Of a stretch of DNA of 64,000 nt, positions 1 through 12,400 are shown in pieces. Source of the stretch: Ciona intestinalis. Taxonomy: Eukaryota > Chordata > Ascidiacea > Phlebobranchia > Cionidae. How positions within the stretch are numbered: the stretch's first letter is position 1; every line of letters begins with the position of its first letter. The notes below the pieces were generated by a model that searched no databases, had not been told where the DNA came from, and was given only the letters and a program-made list of their open reading frames with translations. The DNA is taken from positions 1 to 64,000 of the forward strand of contig NW_004190428.2 in the NCBI RefSeq assembly GCF_000224145.3, read 5' to 3'. The position numbers were made by a program, and so were the translations under genes.

Positions 1-302
1 ACCCACAAAGTAACATACATTGTAACTCGTAAGCTGGCACGAGGTGTTAAACCCGTGTTATAACAACTGTCGTTTTTTCCGGCCACGCGAGGATAAAGTA
101 AGTTACATTCATTCATTCATTCAAACACTAAACAAATACCCAAGATTTTAGAATATTTATATATAATATAAAATGGACCCCTTCTTCTTATAAAAAAAAA
201 CATTTTTGGGAACTTAGTTTTAATAGCAAATATAGTTTGCCTAATCAACAAAATGCCTAATGTAAAAATGATACATATTACATATATATATATGTATTTA
301 AA

Positions 303-457
303 CATAGGCGTCAAACTTTTTAAAACACAGGGTAGACAAGGGTGGTAAGGCACCCAATCCTATAGAACAAATTTGGTCCCAATCTTTACTGATTAATGCA
401 GTTTAGAAAATCTCAGGGTAGACCTGGACACCCTGCCACCCCAGGTTTGGCGCCTAC
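303..457. mobile_element. hAT-like MITE (TAGGCGCCAAAC family)
   Basis: A 155-bp element whose ends are imperfect inverted repeats (CATAGGCGTCAAACTT on the left, AGGTTTGGCGCCTAC on the right). It is flanked on both sides by the same nine bases, GTATTTAAA (294-302 and 458-466). An 8-bp-type duplication with such ends points to a non-autonomous hAT element. Related copies lie at 35658-35823 and 36925-37088, and a partial one near 12800-12862. Confidence 0.6.
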
Positions 458-495
458 GTATTTAAATATATTATATATAGCATTAAGACTTCTAC

Positions 496-651
496 CTTTA
501 ACAATCCTTCTTTGCAGTTAAGTCTTGAAATTCGTTTTGTTCGATTGCAGTTTGGAAATATGGTCGGCAATTTATCAATTGAAGCAATATGTTTGGTGAT
601 TGTCTTTAAAACTGTTGAAATATCAGATGGACATTCAGGAGCAAAAGTTGG
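496..651 (-). CDS. orphan internal exon, unrecognised
   Basis: An open 52-codon stretch on the minus strand sits between an acceptor (TTGCAG before 651) and a donor (GTAGAA after 496), in phase 0 at both ends. The peptide begins PTFAPECPSDIST and contains FPNCNRTKRISRLNC, so it has three cysteines and an N-x-T site, which would suit an extracellular protein. No family was recognised and no partner exons were found on either side, so it could be chance. Confidence 0.3.
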
Positions 652-662
652 CTGCAATTTAA

Positions 663-1265
663 AAAGGAGATAAATGTAAAATTGTAGAACGAATTCAAAA
701 AAGGAAAGATTAGAGAATAAACAGTACGTTTAAGTTCATTTTTATATGAAGTAATCTATGCAAATTGTCACAAATTCACGCTTTGATGCGTAAAAGGCTG
801 CTATTCCTTAAACCTTATATTTTGTATTGTGCATTTGTGCGTGAGTTTCTGGGTCATCTGCCGTATCTATAGATCGATAATTGCGCATCGCGGAAGTCGT
901 GGAACGTAACTGCAAGGTCTGGAGCCAGACCAAACACCCCTGCTGTTACGTATCTAGACGCTGCAGTTAACACGCTGTTCCTTTGTTTGTGTGTCTTTCG
1001 TTGTGAAATGTTGCGTGTATGAGCGTGTTGTTGTCTGTAGTAAGGAGAGATGACGATACGAGAATGAATAAATGAATGAATAGAGAACGTAGATAGTATA
1101 ACTGAGATTCAATAGTAAAGTTACCTAAATACGTTGAGTGCTGCCTAAGTTACGTGTTGTTGGGAATGCGAGAAATAGACACAACGTTTTAGCTACAGTG
1201 AATTAATGGGACCAGCATAAGAACCCGTCCGTCACCCGTAAAAACGTGACAATCCACAAAGAAAT
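663..1265. other. unassigned non-coding stretch
   Basis: No gene was found here. The part 850-1190 is less AT-rich than its surroundings and carries an AATAAA inside a short GAAT repeat near 1065. It could be part of an old dispersed repeat, but no terminal repeats or second copy were seen in the window. Confidence 0.3.
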
Positions 1266-1565
1266 AGTCACCAACAAAGTAACATAATTGGTAACTCGTA
1301 ATAGCTGACGCGAAGTGTATGAAATATGTTATAACGGCTGTCGTATTCCAGCCACGCAAGGATAAAGTAAATTGCATTCATTCATACTTTAGTCAGTGTG
1401 TCTCCACACTCAGTTTTGTTTGTTTTTTATATGGTATGAAAAACAAACACTTTATAACATTATTAACAATATATTCAATAAGCTGCATACATATGATCAA
1501 AGTTAGATTGGTTGATACAGTCCATCTAATAGATAGGTAACGTATATAAGCTCTAATCAAGGAAT

Positions 1566-1738
1566 ATACTACATGCGTGTCTGGTGTATAAAAAGACATC
1601 CGTGTTATAACTCGACAGCGAGCATGAGGTGTATGAATACACCATGTGTGTCTGGTGTATAAGAAGACACCCATGTAATAGTTCGACAGTAGGCATGAGG
1701 TGTATGAATACACCATGAGTGCATAAGAAAATACTCAC
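1566..1738. repeat. 71-bp satellite, short array (about 2.5 units)
   Basis: Diverged units of the 71-bp family, recognised by the words TGTGTCTGGTGTATAAGAAG and GAGCATGAGGTGTATGAATA. Same orientation as the large array at 3625-4640. Confidence 0.75.
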
Positions 1739-1837
1739 GTTACAACTCGTGTGGTTTCTAGGCTCCCCGTGACTATTCCAACTACCAACCACAAATTTGG
1801 GGGTGGAGGTCGTAAATTCGATTTACACCGTTAAGAA

Positions 1838-2045
1838 ACTCGGTAAATCGGTTTTACAATATGAAAGCACATGGTAAATTGTCTTTATCTCACGAAAAAA
1901 CGGTTTTACAATATAAAAGCACATGATAAATTGCTTTTAGCAGACGAAAAAACGGTTTACAATATGAAAGCACATGATAAATTGCTTTCTTCACTCGAAA
2001 AAGCGGTTTTACAATATGAAAGCAAATGATAAATTGCTTTCACTT
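1838..2045. repeat. tandem repeat of about 52-57 bp, four units
   Basis: Four imperfect units built on CGGTTTTACAATATGAAAGC, then ACATGATAAATTGCTTT and a short tail ending CGAAAAA. Seen only here in the window. Confidence 0.8.
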
Positions 2046-2536
2046 CTTATTCCAATGTTTATTTATACTGCGATGTGTATTAATGTAATGCACTTGTTTC
2101 TAAATTCTATATAAGTGTTCACTCGAAACTGTTTACTGTAAACTTTTGGAGGAATTTCTTTTGGGGAGTTTTGTTTTTTCATCATGTTCCAATCTTTGGA
2201 TCAATCTTCTTTAAGGCCGACTCCCCCCATTGTACGGGTTGTGTCCTTACGCACACTTTCCTTCCAATTAGAACTTTAATATGTTTAATTAAATGTTATT
2301 TATTTAATTTTGACATTGTATCGTCTGTAGGGTGTAACGGTCACGCCTTTTATCCAAAACATTAGTTCTTTCTCTTTTATCAACAAGCGTGTTTTAACAA
2401 CTGTTGTTTTACCGTTACTACCCGTCTTTTCGCTTTTTATCAACTCTCTTGTTCTTCGTTATCGTGACCGAAAACTTTGGTATTTTGGTAAAACGGCCGC
2501 GCTAGAATGAAACACAAGATCGTAAGAGATTTATAG
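2046..2536. other. gene-free AT-rich stretch
   Basis: No splice-bounded open frame, RNA gene or repeat was recognised between the 57-bp repeat and the next MITE. Confidence 0.4.
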
Positions 2537-2725
2537 AGTAGAATTAGGGAAGATGGGACACCTTTTCGCTCTATTTTCTCGTCTCATTTGGTGGTAAACA
2601 AAGAAAATTTAAAGGATTATAAAACCGTATCCTCACGACTCCCATAGACTAGTGTTACTCATTTAAAACACGGTCATGATATTTGGATAATATGTGTTAA
2701 ATGTGTCACATCTCCCCCCTTTCTA
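2537..2725. mobile_element. TA-flanked MITE (GGGGGAAGATGGGACACC family)
   Basis: Left part reads AGGGAAGATGGGACACCTTT and the right part is its rough inverse (TGTCACATCTCCCCCCT). The middle carries the family core (CATTTGGTGGTAAACAAAG, then CCTCACGACTCCCATAGAC). This is a worn copy of the family best seen at 16433-16636 and 62944-63136. Confidence 0.6.
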
Positions 2726-3061
2726 TACCGGATAGGAAACTGCTATTTTAATAGAAATATATATCTCACAGAATTAAAATCGTTTAACTTGAAATTGTTG
2801 CTCTTGATCCAGACTGTTATATCATTACGAGGATCGTTCAACTTAATGAGCAATTAATTGGGGTCGCTGTTGATTGAACGGAAATTGATCATCACTTGGC
2901 CATTATAACGAGGTTGTTCCGTTCATACAGCTCACCTCGTAAACTGGGACGAAGTGTATGATACAGAACACCCGTATTATATCGGCTGTCGTTACCCCGG
3001 CACGCGAGGATAAAGCAAGTTACATTCATTCATCCACGAGTTTTAACACAGTTAATTACCA

Positions 3062-3487
3062 TTAGCTGCTGCTGTCATCCGGGCAATCAAAATAAGTGAA
3101 TACCGATGTATCAGTTGTTGTTCCATCCGACCATTGCAATGTAGTTGGACTGGTACGACTCAAACCAATGTAGAATGAATATGGATTACCTAAAAAACAT
3201 AAAACACAATAAATCTAAAACTTACTTGCAATAGTCAGTAATAATGTCATTAATATTTGGCTACCTGTTAACTTAGTCGTATCAATATTTTTCACGAGAA
3301 AATCTTGAATTCGTCGAGAATTAACAACAGCTAGAATGGCGTCCATTGATTGACAACTTTCATTTGCTTTGTCAACTCCATCAACTGCTGTATACTCAAT
3401 GTAATATTCGATGCCATCAAGTTGATGCCAACTATCAGTGGTTGATGTTACGACGATCAAATTTAACAGAATCAAAACGAACATCAT
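3062..3487 (-). CDS. short secreted C-type-lectin-like protein
   Basis: Two exons, 3487-3265 and 3189-3062, join in phase 1 (split glycine codon) to give 116 residues. The first 19 or so form a signal peptide (MMFVLILLNLIVVTSTTDS). The rest has C-type lectin domain signatures: CQSMDAILAVVNS with the first cysteine in the usual A-x-L-A-x-V context, FYIGLSR, and LQWSDGT. The frame stops soon after FDCPDD, before the last strands and closing cysteines (the FICE-type end) that a complete domain of about 120 residues carries. It is therefore a truncated domain, an alternative end, or a decaying copy. The start is the first of two adjacent ATG codons. Sugar binding cannot be assumed. Confidence 0.75.
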
Positions 3488-3624
3488 GTTTAAAGTATTT
3501 GACTTTCAAACCGCGTATTACACAATAAACTATCTGTCTGACAAAGCTCTAGCTCAGCCTACGCAAAATTACAAACAAATACGTGGAGCACACTGCGTGG
3601 GCTATTATTTTAAAACAGTGAGGT

Positions 3625-4640
3625 TGTAATGAATCCACCATGTACGTCCTGTATGTGTTAAGTCACTTATGTTATAACTTAAAAGTGAGCATACACCATG
3701 TCTGTCTGGTGTATAAAAAGACACCCATGTTATAACTCCACATTGAGCATGAGGTGTATGAATACACCATGTGTGTCTGGTGTATAAGAAGACACCCATG
3801 TTATAACTCGACAGTGAGCATGAGGTGTATGAATACACCATGTGTGTCTGGTGTATAAGAAGACACCCATGTTATAACTCCGACAGTGAGCATGAGGTGT
3901 ACGAATACACCATGTGTGTCTGGTGTATAAGAAGACATCCATGTTATAACTCGACAGTGAGCATGAGGTGTATGAATACACCATGTGTGTCTGGTGTATA
4001 AGAAGACACCCATGCTATAACTCCGACAGTGAGCATGAGGTGTATGAATACACCATGTGTGTCTGGTGTATAAGAAGACACTCATGTTATAACTCGACAG
4101 TGAGCATGAGGTGTATGAATACACCATGTGTGTCTGGTGTATAAGAAGACACCCATGTTATAACTCCACAGTGAGCATGAGGTGTATGAATACACCATGT
4201 GTGTCTGGTGTATAGGAAGACATCCATGTTATAACTCGACAGTGAGCATGAGGTGTATGAATTCACCATGTGTGTCTGGTGCATAAGAAGACACCCATGT
4301 TATAACCCGACAGTGAGCATGAGGTGTATTAATACACCATGTGTGTCTGGTGTATAAGAAGACACTCATGTTATAACTCAACAGCGAGCATGAGGTGTAT
4401 GAATACACCATGTGTGTCTGGTGTATAAGAAGACACCCATGTTATAACACCACAGTAAGCATGAGGTGTATGAATACACCATGTGTGTCTGGTGTATAGG
4501 AAGACACCCATGTTATAACTTGACAGTGAGCATGAGGTGTATGAATTCACCATGTGTGTCTGGTGCATAGGAAAAGACCCATGTTATAACTCGACAGTGA
4601 GCATGAGGTGTATTAACACACCATGTGTGTCTGGTGTATA
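3625..4640. repeat. 71-bp satellite array, about 14 units
   Basis: Near-perfect head-to-tail units, each with TGTGTCTGGTGTATAAGAAG and CCATGTTATAACTCGACAG. It lies just upstream of the lectin-like gene. The many open frames across it are a by-product of a 71-base unit being read in turn in all three frames, not genes. Confidence 0.95.
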
Positions 4641-4649
4641 AGACCACAA

Positions 4650-5300
4650 CATATAAATTAACAATAACTTTATTGCATAAACCTAATTATAAAGCAATTG
4701 AAAATAATGCACGCACAACAGTATTTTGAATACACTTCCAAGTTAATTTATCTAATAATTTGATTACAATAAAATAAAAATGTCATATCTCGTGCTTCAT
4801 ACAGAAAAAATGAAATTACTGAACACTGCAGTGTTGCACAATGAAAAATAACAACATGTTGATCTTAGATGATAAATGAAAGTATTTTGTATTTGGAAAC
4901 ACATATATATATACATAAAATTAATTAACTGAGATTTTCTGTTGCAAAATAACGCATAGTGTGAATTGAATATTAATTCATTCACTGAAAAACAAGAAAA
5001 ATGACCTATTGATTTAGCAAAAAAAAATTTTTTATAAATTTTACAAAAAAAAAGTTTTTAATGAAAAATTATTTTTACAGAGAATTGTTTTAACAAATTT
5101 AGAACTAAATTTTTCCCCTCATGAAAAAATTAAATATTAATTGTTTTTGGAGGGACAGTGATTTAGTGAAATGATTATGGCTGGTTTATTATACATTATT
5201 GCGTGTGTTAAACGTGGGAGATATTTGTGTGAAAGTGCAAAAATATAAGAATTATTTAAGTCAAGCTATCATGCCAATTTAAAGCTGTAATTTTAGAAGT
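4650..5300. other. gene-free AT-rich stretch
   Basis: Long A and T runs and no splice-bounded open frame. Nothing else recognised. Confidence 0.4.
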
Positions 5301-5317
5301 AACAAACAAGCTTGTTA

Positions 5318-5745
5318 TACTATATGAGTGAAACCTACAGCATGGTATGCCATGGGACCTGGGATTTAGACCAGAGTTGGCCCATTACCCCAACATTGTA
5401 TATGCACATTCTATTCTATATGGGTGAGGTCCTACAGTAAGGTATGCCATTAGACCTGGGATTTAGACCAGAGTTGGCCTATTACCCCAACATTGTATAT
5501 GCACATTCTATTCTATATGGATGAGGTCCTAAGTGAGGCATGCCATGGGACCTGGGATTTAAGCCAGAGTTGGCCTATTACCCCAACATTGTATATGCAC
5601 ATTCTATTCTATATGGGTGAGGTCCTAAAGTGAGGCATGCCGTGGGACCTGGGATTTAGACCAGAGTTGGCCTATTACCCCAACATTGTATATGCACATT
5701 CTATTCTATATGGATGAGGTCCTAAGTGAGGCACGAAATGGGACC
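5318..5745. repeat. 97-bp minisatellite, about 4 units
   Basis: Units contain GGGACCTGGGATTTAGACCA and TTACCCCAACATTGTATATG, spaced 97 bases apart. The same family recurs at 13478-13622 and 53508-54063. Confidence 0.9.
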
Positions 5746-6472
5746 TATTACATCTGCATTGTAACTGAACCAGTTTTCTTTATTTTTCATGGTTTGTGGC
5801 TTTTCAGAAATTTTTCAGAAAACGGCCCCTCCTGCTACATCAATAAAATAGATTAGATTTCTTTTAATTTTAGGTATGTTGTTTTACCACCAATTTGCAA
5901 TAATTGGCGTCTAAAACAGACAAAGCCATAAACAGAGGTCGATTCCCTCATAAACCACTTATTATTCAAGTTACTTTGGTAAAAGTTTAGAATTATCAGC
6001 TTTAAATTGGCGTGGTAACAAAATATGGTTCAGATTATTCTAATAAACTTGAATAATTAATTAAATATAAAACACCAGCGAATATTTTTACATTTTTACA
6101 AATGTTAGCATGTAGCATTGACGTACCAATTAAAACGTATCAAAAAAATTATTTTTAGCAAATTATATTTTACAGATTTACATAACAAAAAAAAAATGCT
6201 TTTAGCAAAATGGTTTTGCATGAAATATCAAACAAAGTAAACACTAAAAGTCCTGATTTTAAAGATTAAGAAGAAAGTTTTTACAATTTTGATTAAAATT
6301 TATCAAAAAATACGTAATATACATGATATTTTCAACTTAATATTTGATGGAAAAAACTTAAACAAAAATTTCAAAAATTGATCTAAAAACAGTTTTAAAC
6401 AAAAACATTTTCATATTTCGTTCTTAAATGCCCATTGTCATGTACTACTCTCTTATGACATCATAATTATCT

Positions 6473-9400
6473 TTATGACACATTAGTGTAACTCGTGACA
6501 TAATAATGGTACACATATGCTAGAATAGCTACAGGTTGTCCCAGTATAAGAGACATCCACACAATCATATTTCCGTAATTGCTCGAAAACCTCTTGCTGA
6601 CCCACACAGTAAAAAACGTTAACGGGATCTAAAAAACACAGTTTAAGTTTTTTTAATTTAAATTTTTGGGGGATTGAAATTTTTTTTGTTTAATTTTTAT
6701 GATAGAATTTGAATATTTTTAGAATTTATTTTTTTTTAATTTTTTTAAGTTAAAACAACAGTGAGATAGATTTATACCACAAACAATATAAACTGCTTTT
6801 TCTAATAACATTTAAAAAATAAATAACAGTTTTAGAAACTTTTTTTAACAAAATAAAACAATTATTTTAACATGAGGTTATAGTTGAATAAATTATTAAT
6901 TTTTAAATCAGCTAAAGGTAGAATTAACACTTTTGGTTGCATAAAAAATTCTGCTTAAAATTAACTAAAATATAAAAAATAAAAATAAAATGAACACACA
7001 AAAATAAGACAAAAAAATATTTTTTATTGGTAATTTCTAAAACAGCTGAAATAATAACTAGAATTATAGCTATAGGTCACAAAAAACTAACAAAATTGAT
7101 TTAAAAAAAAATTGAATATAAATAATAAATATTATAATAAACAAACAAAGAAATACCTGCATGGTCATCCCAAAGAAAGCCCAAAACTTGAACATATGAA
7201 GAGGAATAGAAACTAAATACTGTGGAAGTATTTGGATAAAAATATGAATGTAACTTATTGTCCTGCTGTGGTACTGGTTCGGCAACGACAGTCGTTATAA
7301 CACGGGTGTTCTGTTTCATACACCTTGTGCCCGCTTACAAGTTACCACGTATGTAACTTATTTGTCCTGCTGTGGTACTTATTGGGGCAACTACGGTCAC
7401 TATACCATGGGTGTTCTGTTTCATACACCCCCTGCCCACTTACAAGTTAACACGTATGTAACTTATTTATACTCGCATGGCGGGGCAACGACAGTCGTTA
7501 TAACACGCGTGTTCTGTTCCATACACCTCGTGCCTGCTTACAAGTTACCACGTATGTAACTTATTTATCCTTGCATGGCGGGGCAGCAACAGTCGTTATA
7601 ACACGGGTGTTCTGTTCCATACACCTCGTGCCTGCTTACAAGTTACCACGTATGTAACTTATTTATCCTCGCATGGCGGGGCAACGACAGTCGTTATAAC
7701 ACGGGTATTCTGTTTCATACACCTTGTGCCCGCTTACAAGTTACCACGTATGTAACTTATTTATCCTCGCATGGCGGGGCAACGACAGTCGTTATAACAC
7801 GGGTGTTCTGTTTCATAAACCTCGTGCCCGCTTACAAGTGACAACGTATGTAACTTTGTGGATGTTCTTTCCGCATGGCTGAAACCCATTAGTGACCACT
7901 GGGTTGAAGCAATTGGCGTTAAGTGTCTTGCCCATGGACACATACGCTTACAATAGTAGCAGCAACAAGCCTTGAACCAAGACTTCTAAATCTGAACATT
8001 TAACAACCACAACAAGTAACTTGGTTTACCTTAACAAAATATTCAAGAAATATATTTTATTTATTTTATGCCAGACAGTAATAAACCATGAATTATATTT
8101 ACCTCATGAAAGAATGCAGAAAGCATGAATACTGATATTTGAGCCATCAACTTTGAAACACCAATTGATAAAAGTGGTTTGTATACATGACGAACGCACC
8201 ATTTATGTACCGGTATATTCCATGCTTGCCAGAAGTAACCGATTGTGTCAGCGTTCCTATAACAATATATTAAGAATAAAACCCGGGAGCCTTTATGAGG
8301 CACACACGAATCGTAGCCACCACAGTGAGCCTTGAACCTGGGAGCCTCAAGTTACGGGGCACACACTGAATCGTAGCCACCACAGTAAGACTTGAACCTG
8401 GAAGCCTCCAGTTACCAGGCACACACGAATCGTAGCCACCACAGTGAGCCTTGAACCTGGGAGCCTCCAGTTACGAGGCACACACGAATCGTAGCCACCA
8501 CAGTGAGCCTTGAACCTGGGAGCCTCCAGTTACGAGGCACACACTGAATCATAGCCACCACAGTAAGCCTTGAACCTGGGGGCCTCCAGTTACGAGGCAC
8601 ACACTGAATCGTAGCCACCACAGTGAGCCTTGAACCTGGGAGCCTCCAGTTACGAGGCACACACGAATCGTAGCCACCACAGTGAGCCTTGAACCTGGGA
8701 GCCTCCAGTTACGAGGCACACACTGAATCATAGCCACCACAGTAAGCCTTGAACCTGGGAGCCTCCAGTTACGAGGCACACACTGAATCGTAGCCACCAC
8801 AGTGAGCCTTGAACCTGGAGCCTCCAGTTACGAGGCACACACGAATCGGAGGCACCGAATCGTAGCCACCACAGTGAGCCTTGAACCTGGCTGCCTCCTG
8901 TTACGAGGCACACACTGAATCGTGGCCACCACAGTAAGCCTTGAACCTGGGGGCCTCCAGTTAGGAGGCACACACTGAATTATAGCCACCACAGTGAGCC
9001 TTGAACCTGGGAGCCTCCAGTTACGAGGCACACACTGAATCGTAGCCACCACAGTGAGCCTTGAAACTGGAAGCCTCCAGTTGAAAAACTATTCACTTAC
9101 CACCAATCTCTGTAAAACTCTCTATCAGCGAACTTTAGAACTTCAGCCAAAGCGTTCAATACAGAATGGAAGAAAACATAGAAGAAAACCAACCATATAA
9201 AGTGATTGGGCACCTTGAACAAGGGTTAGTATTGTTTAACACAGCACACATGGTGTACTCATACACCTCATGCTCACTGTCCAGTTATAACATGGGTGTC
9301 TTCTTACACACCAGACACACATGGTGTATTCATACACCTCATGCTTACTGTCGAGTTATAACATTGGTGTCTTCTTACACACCAGACACACATGGTGTAT

Positions 9401-12400
9401 TCATACACCTCATGCTCACTGTCGAGTTATAACATGGAATTTCTTCTTTTACACCAGACACACATGGTGTATTCATACACCTCATGCTCACTGTCAAGTT
9501 ATAACATGGGTGTCTTCTTGTACACCAGACACACATGGTGTATTCTTACACCTCATGCTCACTGTCGAGTTATAACATGGATGTCTTCTTATACACCAGA
9601 CACACATGGTGTATTCATACGCCCCATGCTCACTGTCAAGTTATAACATGGGTGTCTTCTTATACACCAGACACACATGGTGTATTCATACACCTCATGC
9701 TCACTGTCGGGTTATAACATGGGTGTCTTCTTATACACCAGACACACATGGTGTATTCATACACCTCATGCTCACTGTCGAGTTATAACATGGGTGTCTT
9801 CTTATACACCAGACACACATGGTGTATTCATACACCTCATGCTCACTGTCGCGTTATAACATGAGTGTCTTCCTATACACCAGACACACATGGAATATTC
9901 ATACATCCATTTTCTATATACCCTAAGAACCGTATAAGACAAAAACACATACAATAAAACAAAAAAGGCACAACTACCATAGTTTAGGAAAGCTAGCACA
10001 AAATATAGAAATATTTCGAGGTTTCATTATTTACTTACCGATAACTTTAGTAATCTCTCCACAACATAGTAACCTTCAAAGTTCTAATAATATAATATAT
10101 ATAATTACTAAAATAAGAAACAGTTGAATTATATGTGTACCATCTTACCCCCAAAAATGAACCATCTTACCCCACCCAGCGAACCATCTTACCCCAACCC
10201 AGCGAACCATCTTACCCCAGCATGTTAAACCATCTTACCCCAACATGTTGAACCATCTTACCCCAACAAGTTAAACCATTTTACCCCAACATGTTAAACA
10301 ATCTTACCCTAACCCAGCGAACCATCCTACCTCAACATGGTAAACCATCTTACCCCAACCCATCTTACCTAAACATTCTGAACCATCTTACCCCAAAAAA
10401 TGAACCATCTCACCCCAACCCAGCAAACCATCTTACCCCAAAACACTAAACCATCTTACCCCACCATACTGTATACAATACTAAATACTCACATGAATAG
10501 GTAGTATGGACTTCTGCAGAACCGGGACCACCCATTGCTGTATTAAAGCCAGTTGCAGTTGTGACAAAAATAACTTGAAAAACATATTTAGTGTTCAAAA
10601 ATATTAAACGTAGGGAACCTCATTGATTAATGTGGTGAATTAAATCTATTTTTGTCACCACAATTACCCCCTAACATTATGCTTATGCAAATACAATAAA
10701 TAATATACAAAAAAAAACTTACAATTTCCACAATTCTACGCGCCAGATAACTTTTGTTGATAGATTCGTTCCGTGGGTAATTTGCTTCATAGCAAAGTGT
10801 GGGTGCGGCTATGAAGTATATTAGGTTCCTATAGCTCAAGTTGTATGGGTATTGTACCTGCATGTAATATGTGTTTATTACATGGTTGTCTTCTTATACA
10901 CCAGACCGTAGACACACATGGTGGATTTATACACCTCATGCTCACTGTCAAGTTATAACATGGATGGCTTCTTATACACCAGACACACATGGTGGATTTA
11001 TACACCTCATGCTCGCTATCGAGTTATAACATGGGTGTCTTCTTATACACAAGACACACATGGTGTATTCATACACCTCATGCTCACTGTCGAGTTATAA
11101 CATGGGTGTCTTCTTATACACCAGACACACATGGTGTATTCATACACCTCATGCTCACTGTCGAGTTATANNNNNNNNNNNNNNNNNNNNNNNNNNNNNN
11201 NNNNNNNNNNNNNNNNNNNNNNNNNNNNNNNNNNNNNNNNNNNNNNNNNNNNNNNNNNNNNNNNNNNNNNNNNNNNNNNNNNNNNNNNNNNNNNNATGAT
11301 GGACCAAGTTACTCTCCGAAACATCTTTCTAATCATGAGTTTGTTATCCAAAATAGAAATAGAAAACTCACCTTTGCCAAATGTCTCTCAATGTGAAACG
11401 CAAGGAAAATAAAAACGCTTGACCCTACAAGGCAATAAAAATCAAATAAAAAATTGTAATACTTTATATATATAATTCATAAAAACGCTAAAATATATGT
11501 ATACACCCTTTTAAAATGTGGTTTTACAAAGTGTCAACAAAACAATAACTTTGAATTGATTACACCACTTTTCACAGGTGTTTATATAAGTTAAGTTGTT
11601 TTTGACAGTTAGTTTTACAAAGTGTCAACAAACATAACCTTCAATGAATGCAACTTGTTTATCCTTGCATGAAGGGGCAATGGTAGACGTTATATACAAG
11701 TTGCTACTTAGTGTCTCATATTTTGAGGGGAATTTCATATTAGATTCGTAATGTCTGGCTTACAATTTGGACAAGCCATTAGTGACCATTGGGTTGGAGC
11801 AATTGCTGGCAAGTTTCTTGCTTAGGGACACATTCGCCCACAAATAGTGGCAGCATCCAGCTTTGAACCCATAAACGCTGGGCTGAGAGTGGGCACGCTA
11901 ATAATTGTGCCATGACAACGGACCATACTTGAATCACACGTGACTTGTAAACAAGGATAATTTTTTTTCTTAATTTGTTTTTTGAAAGCGTTTCTGTTAA
12001 ACTGTTTCGAGTAACTATGTTTGGACAACCACATATGTAACATTTCTCTTAATTAACTTAATGACCAATCTTCACTTGGTTGACTTGTGCAGTGTGGGCA
12101 GACATTAGGTTCTACAGTTTCTACCACGTATGTAACTTTTACTGAACTAAGCATGCAAACGTTTTTAACGAAAAAATAATGCTCTCTTGTTTCTTATATA
12201 CACATATTATATTGTTACAAGTGCAATTTTCAAAAAGAAAAAAAACTGTTTTTTTATCAACAATTTTTTTTCGGCTGCTTCACCAGTACGATGTATTTAT
12301 GTTATAATGATTAACATAGATTACTTACCCAACACCAGCAATAGATTGGGCCACTGATATGGATTATGTAGAACGGCGGTTAGCCACTGTAAGGGGTCAA

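Noticed and set aside
7262-7852. CRISPR-like array of regular repeats
   Set aside because: Units are directly adjacent with no unique spacers, and the genome is eukaryotic; this is a SINE-tail minisatellite.
9166-9859. Many overlapping 60-108-codon open frames with [20 protein letters not shown]-type peptides here and in every 71-bp array
   Set aside because: The 71-bp unit has few stops and its length is not a multiple of three, so one repeat yields open frames in all phases. No splice sites, family or start context support coding.
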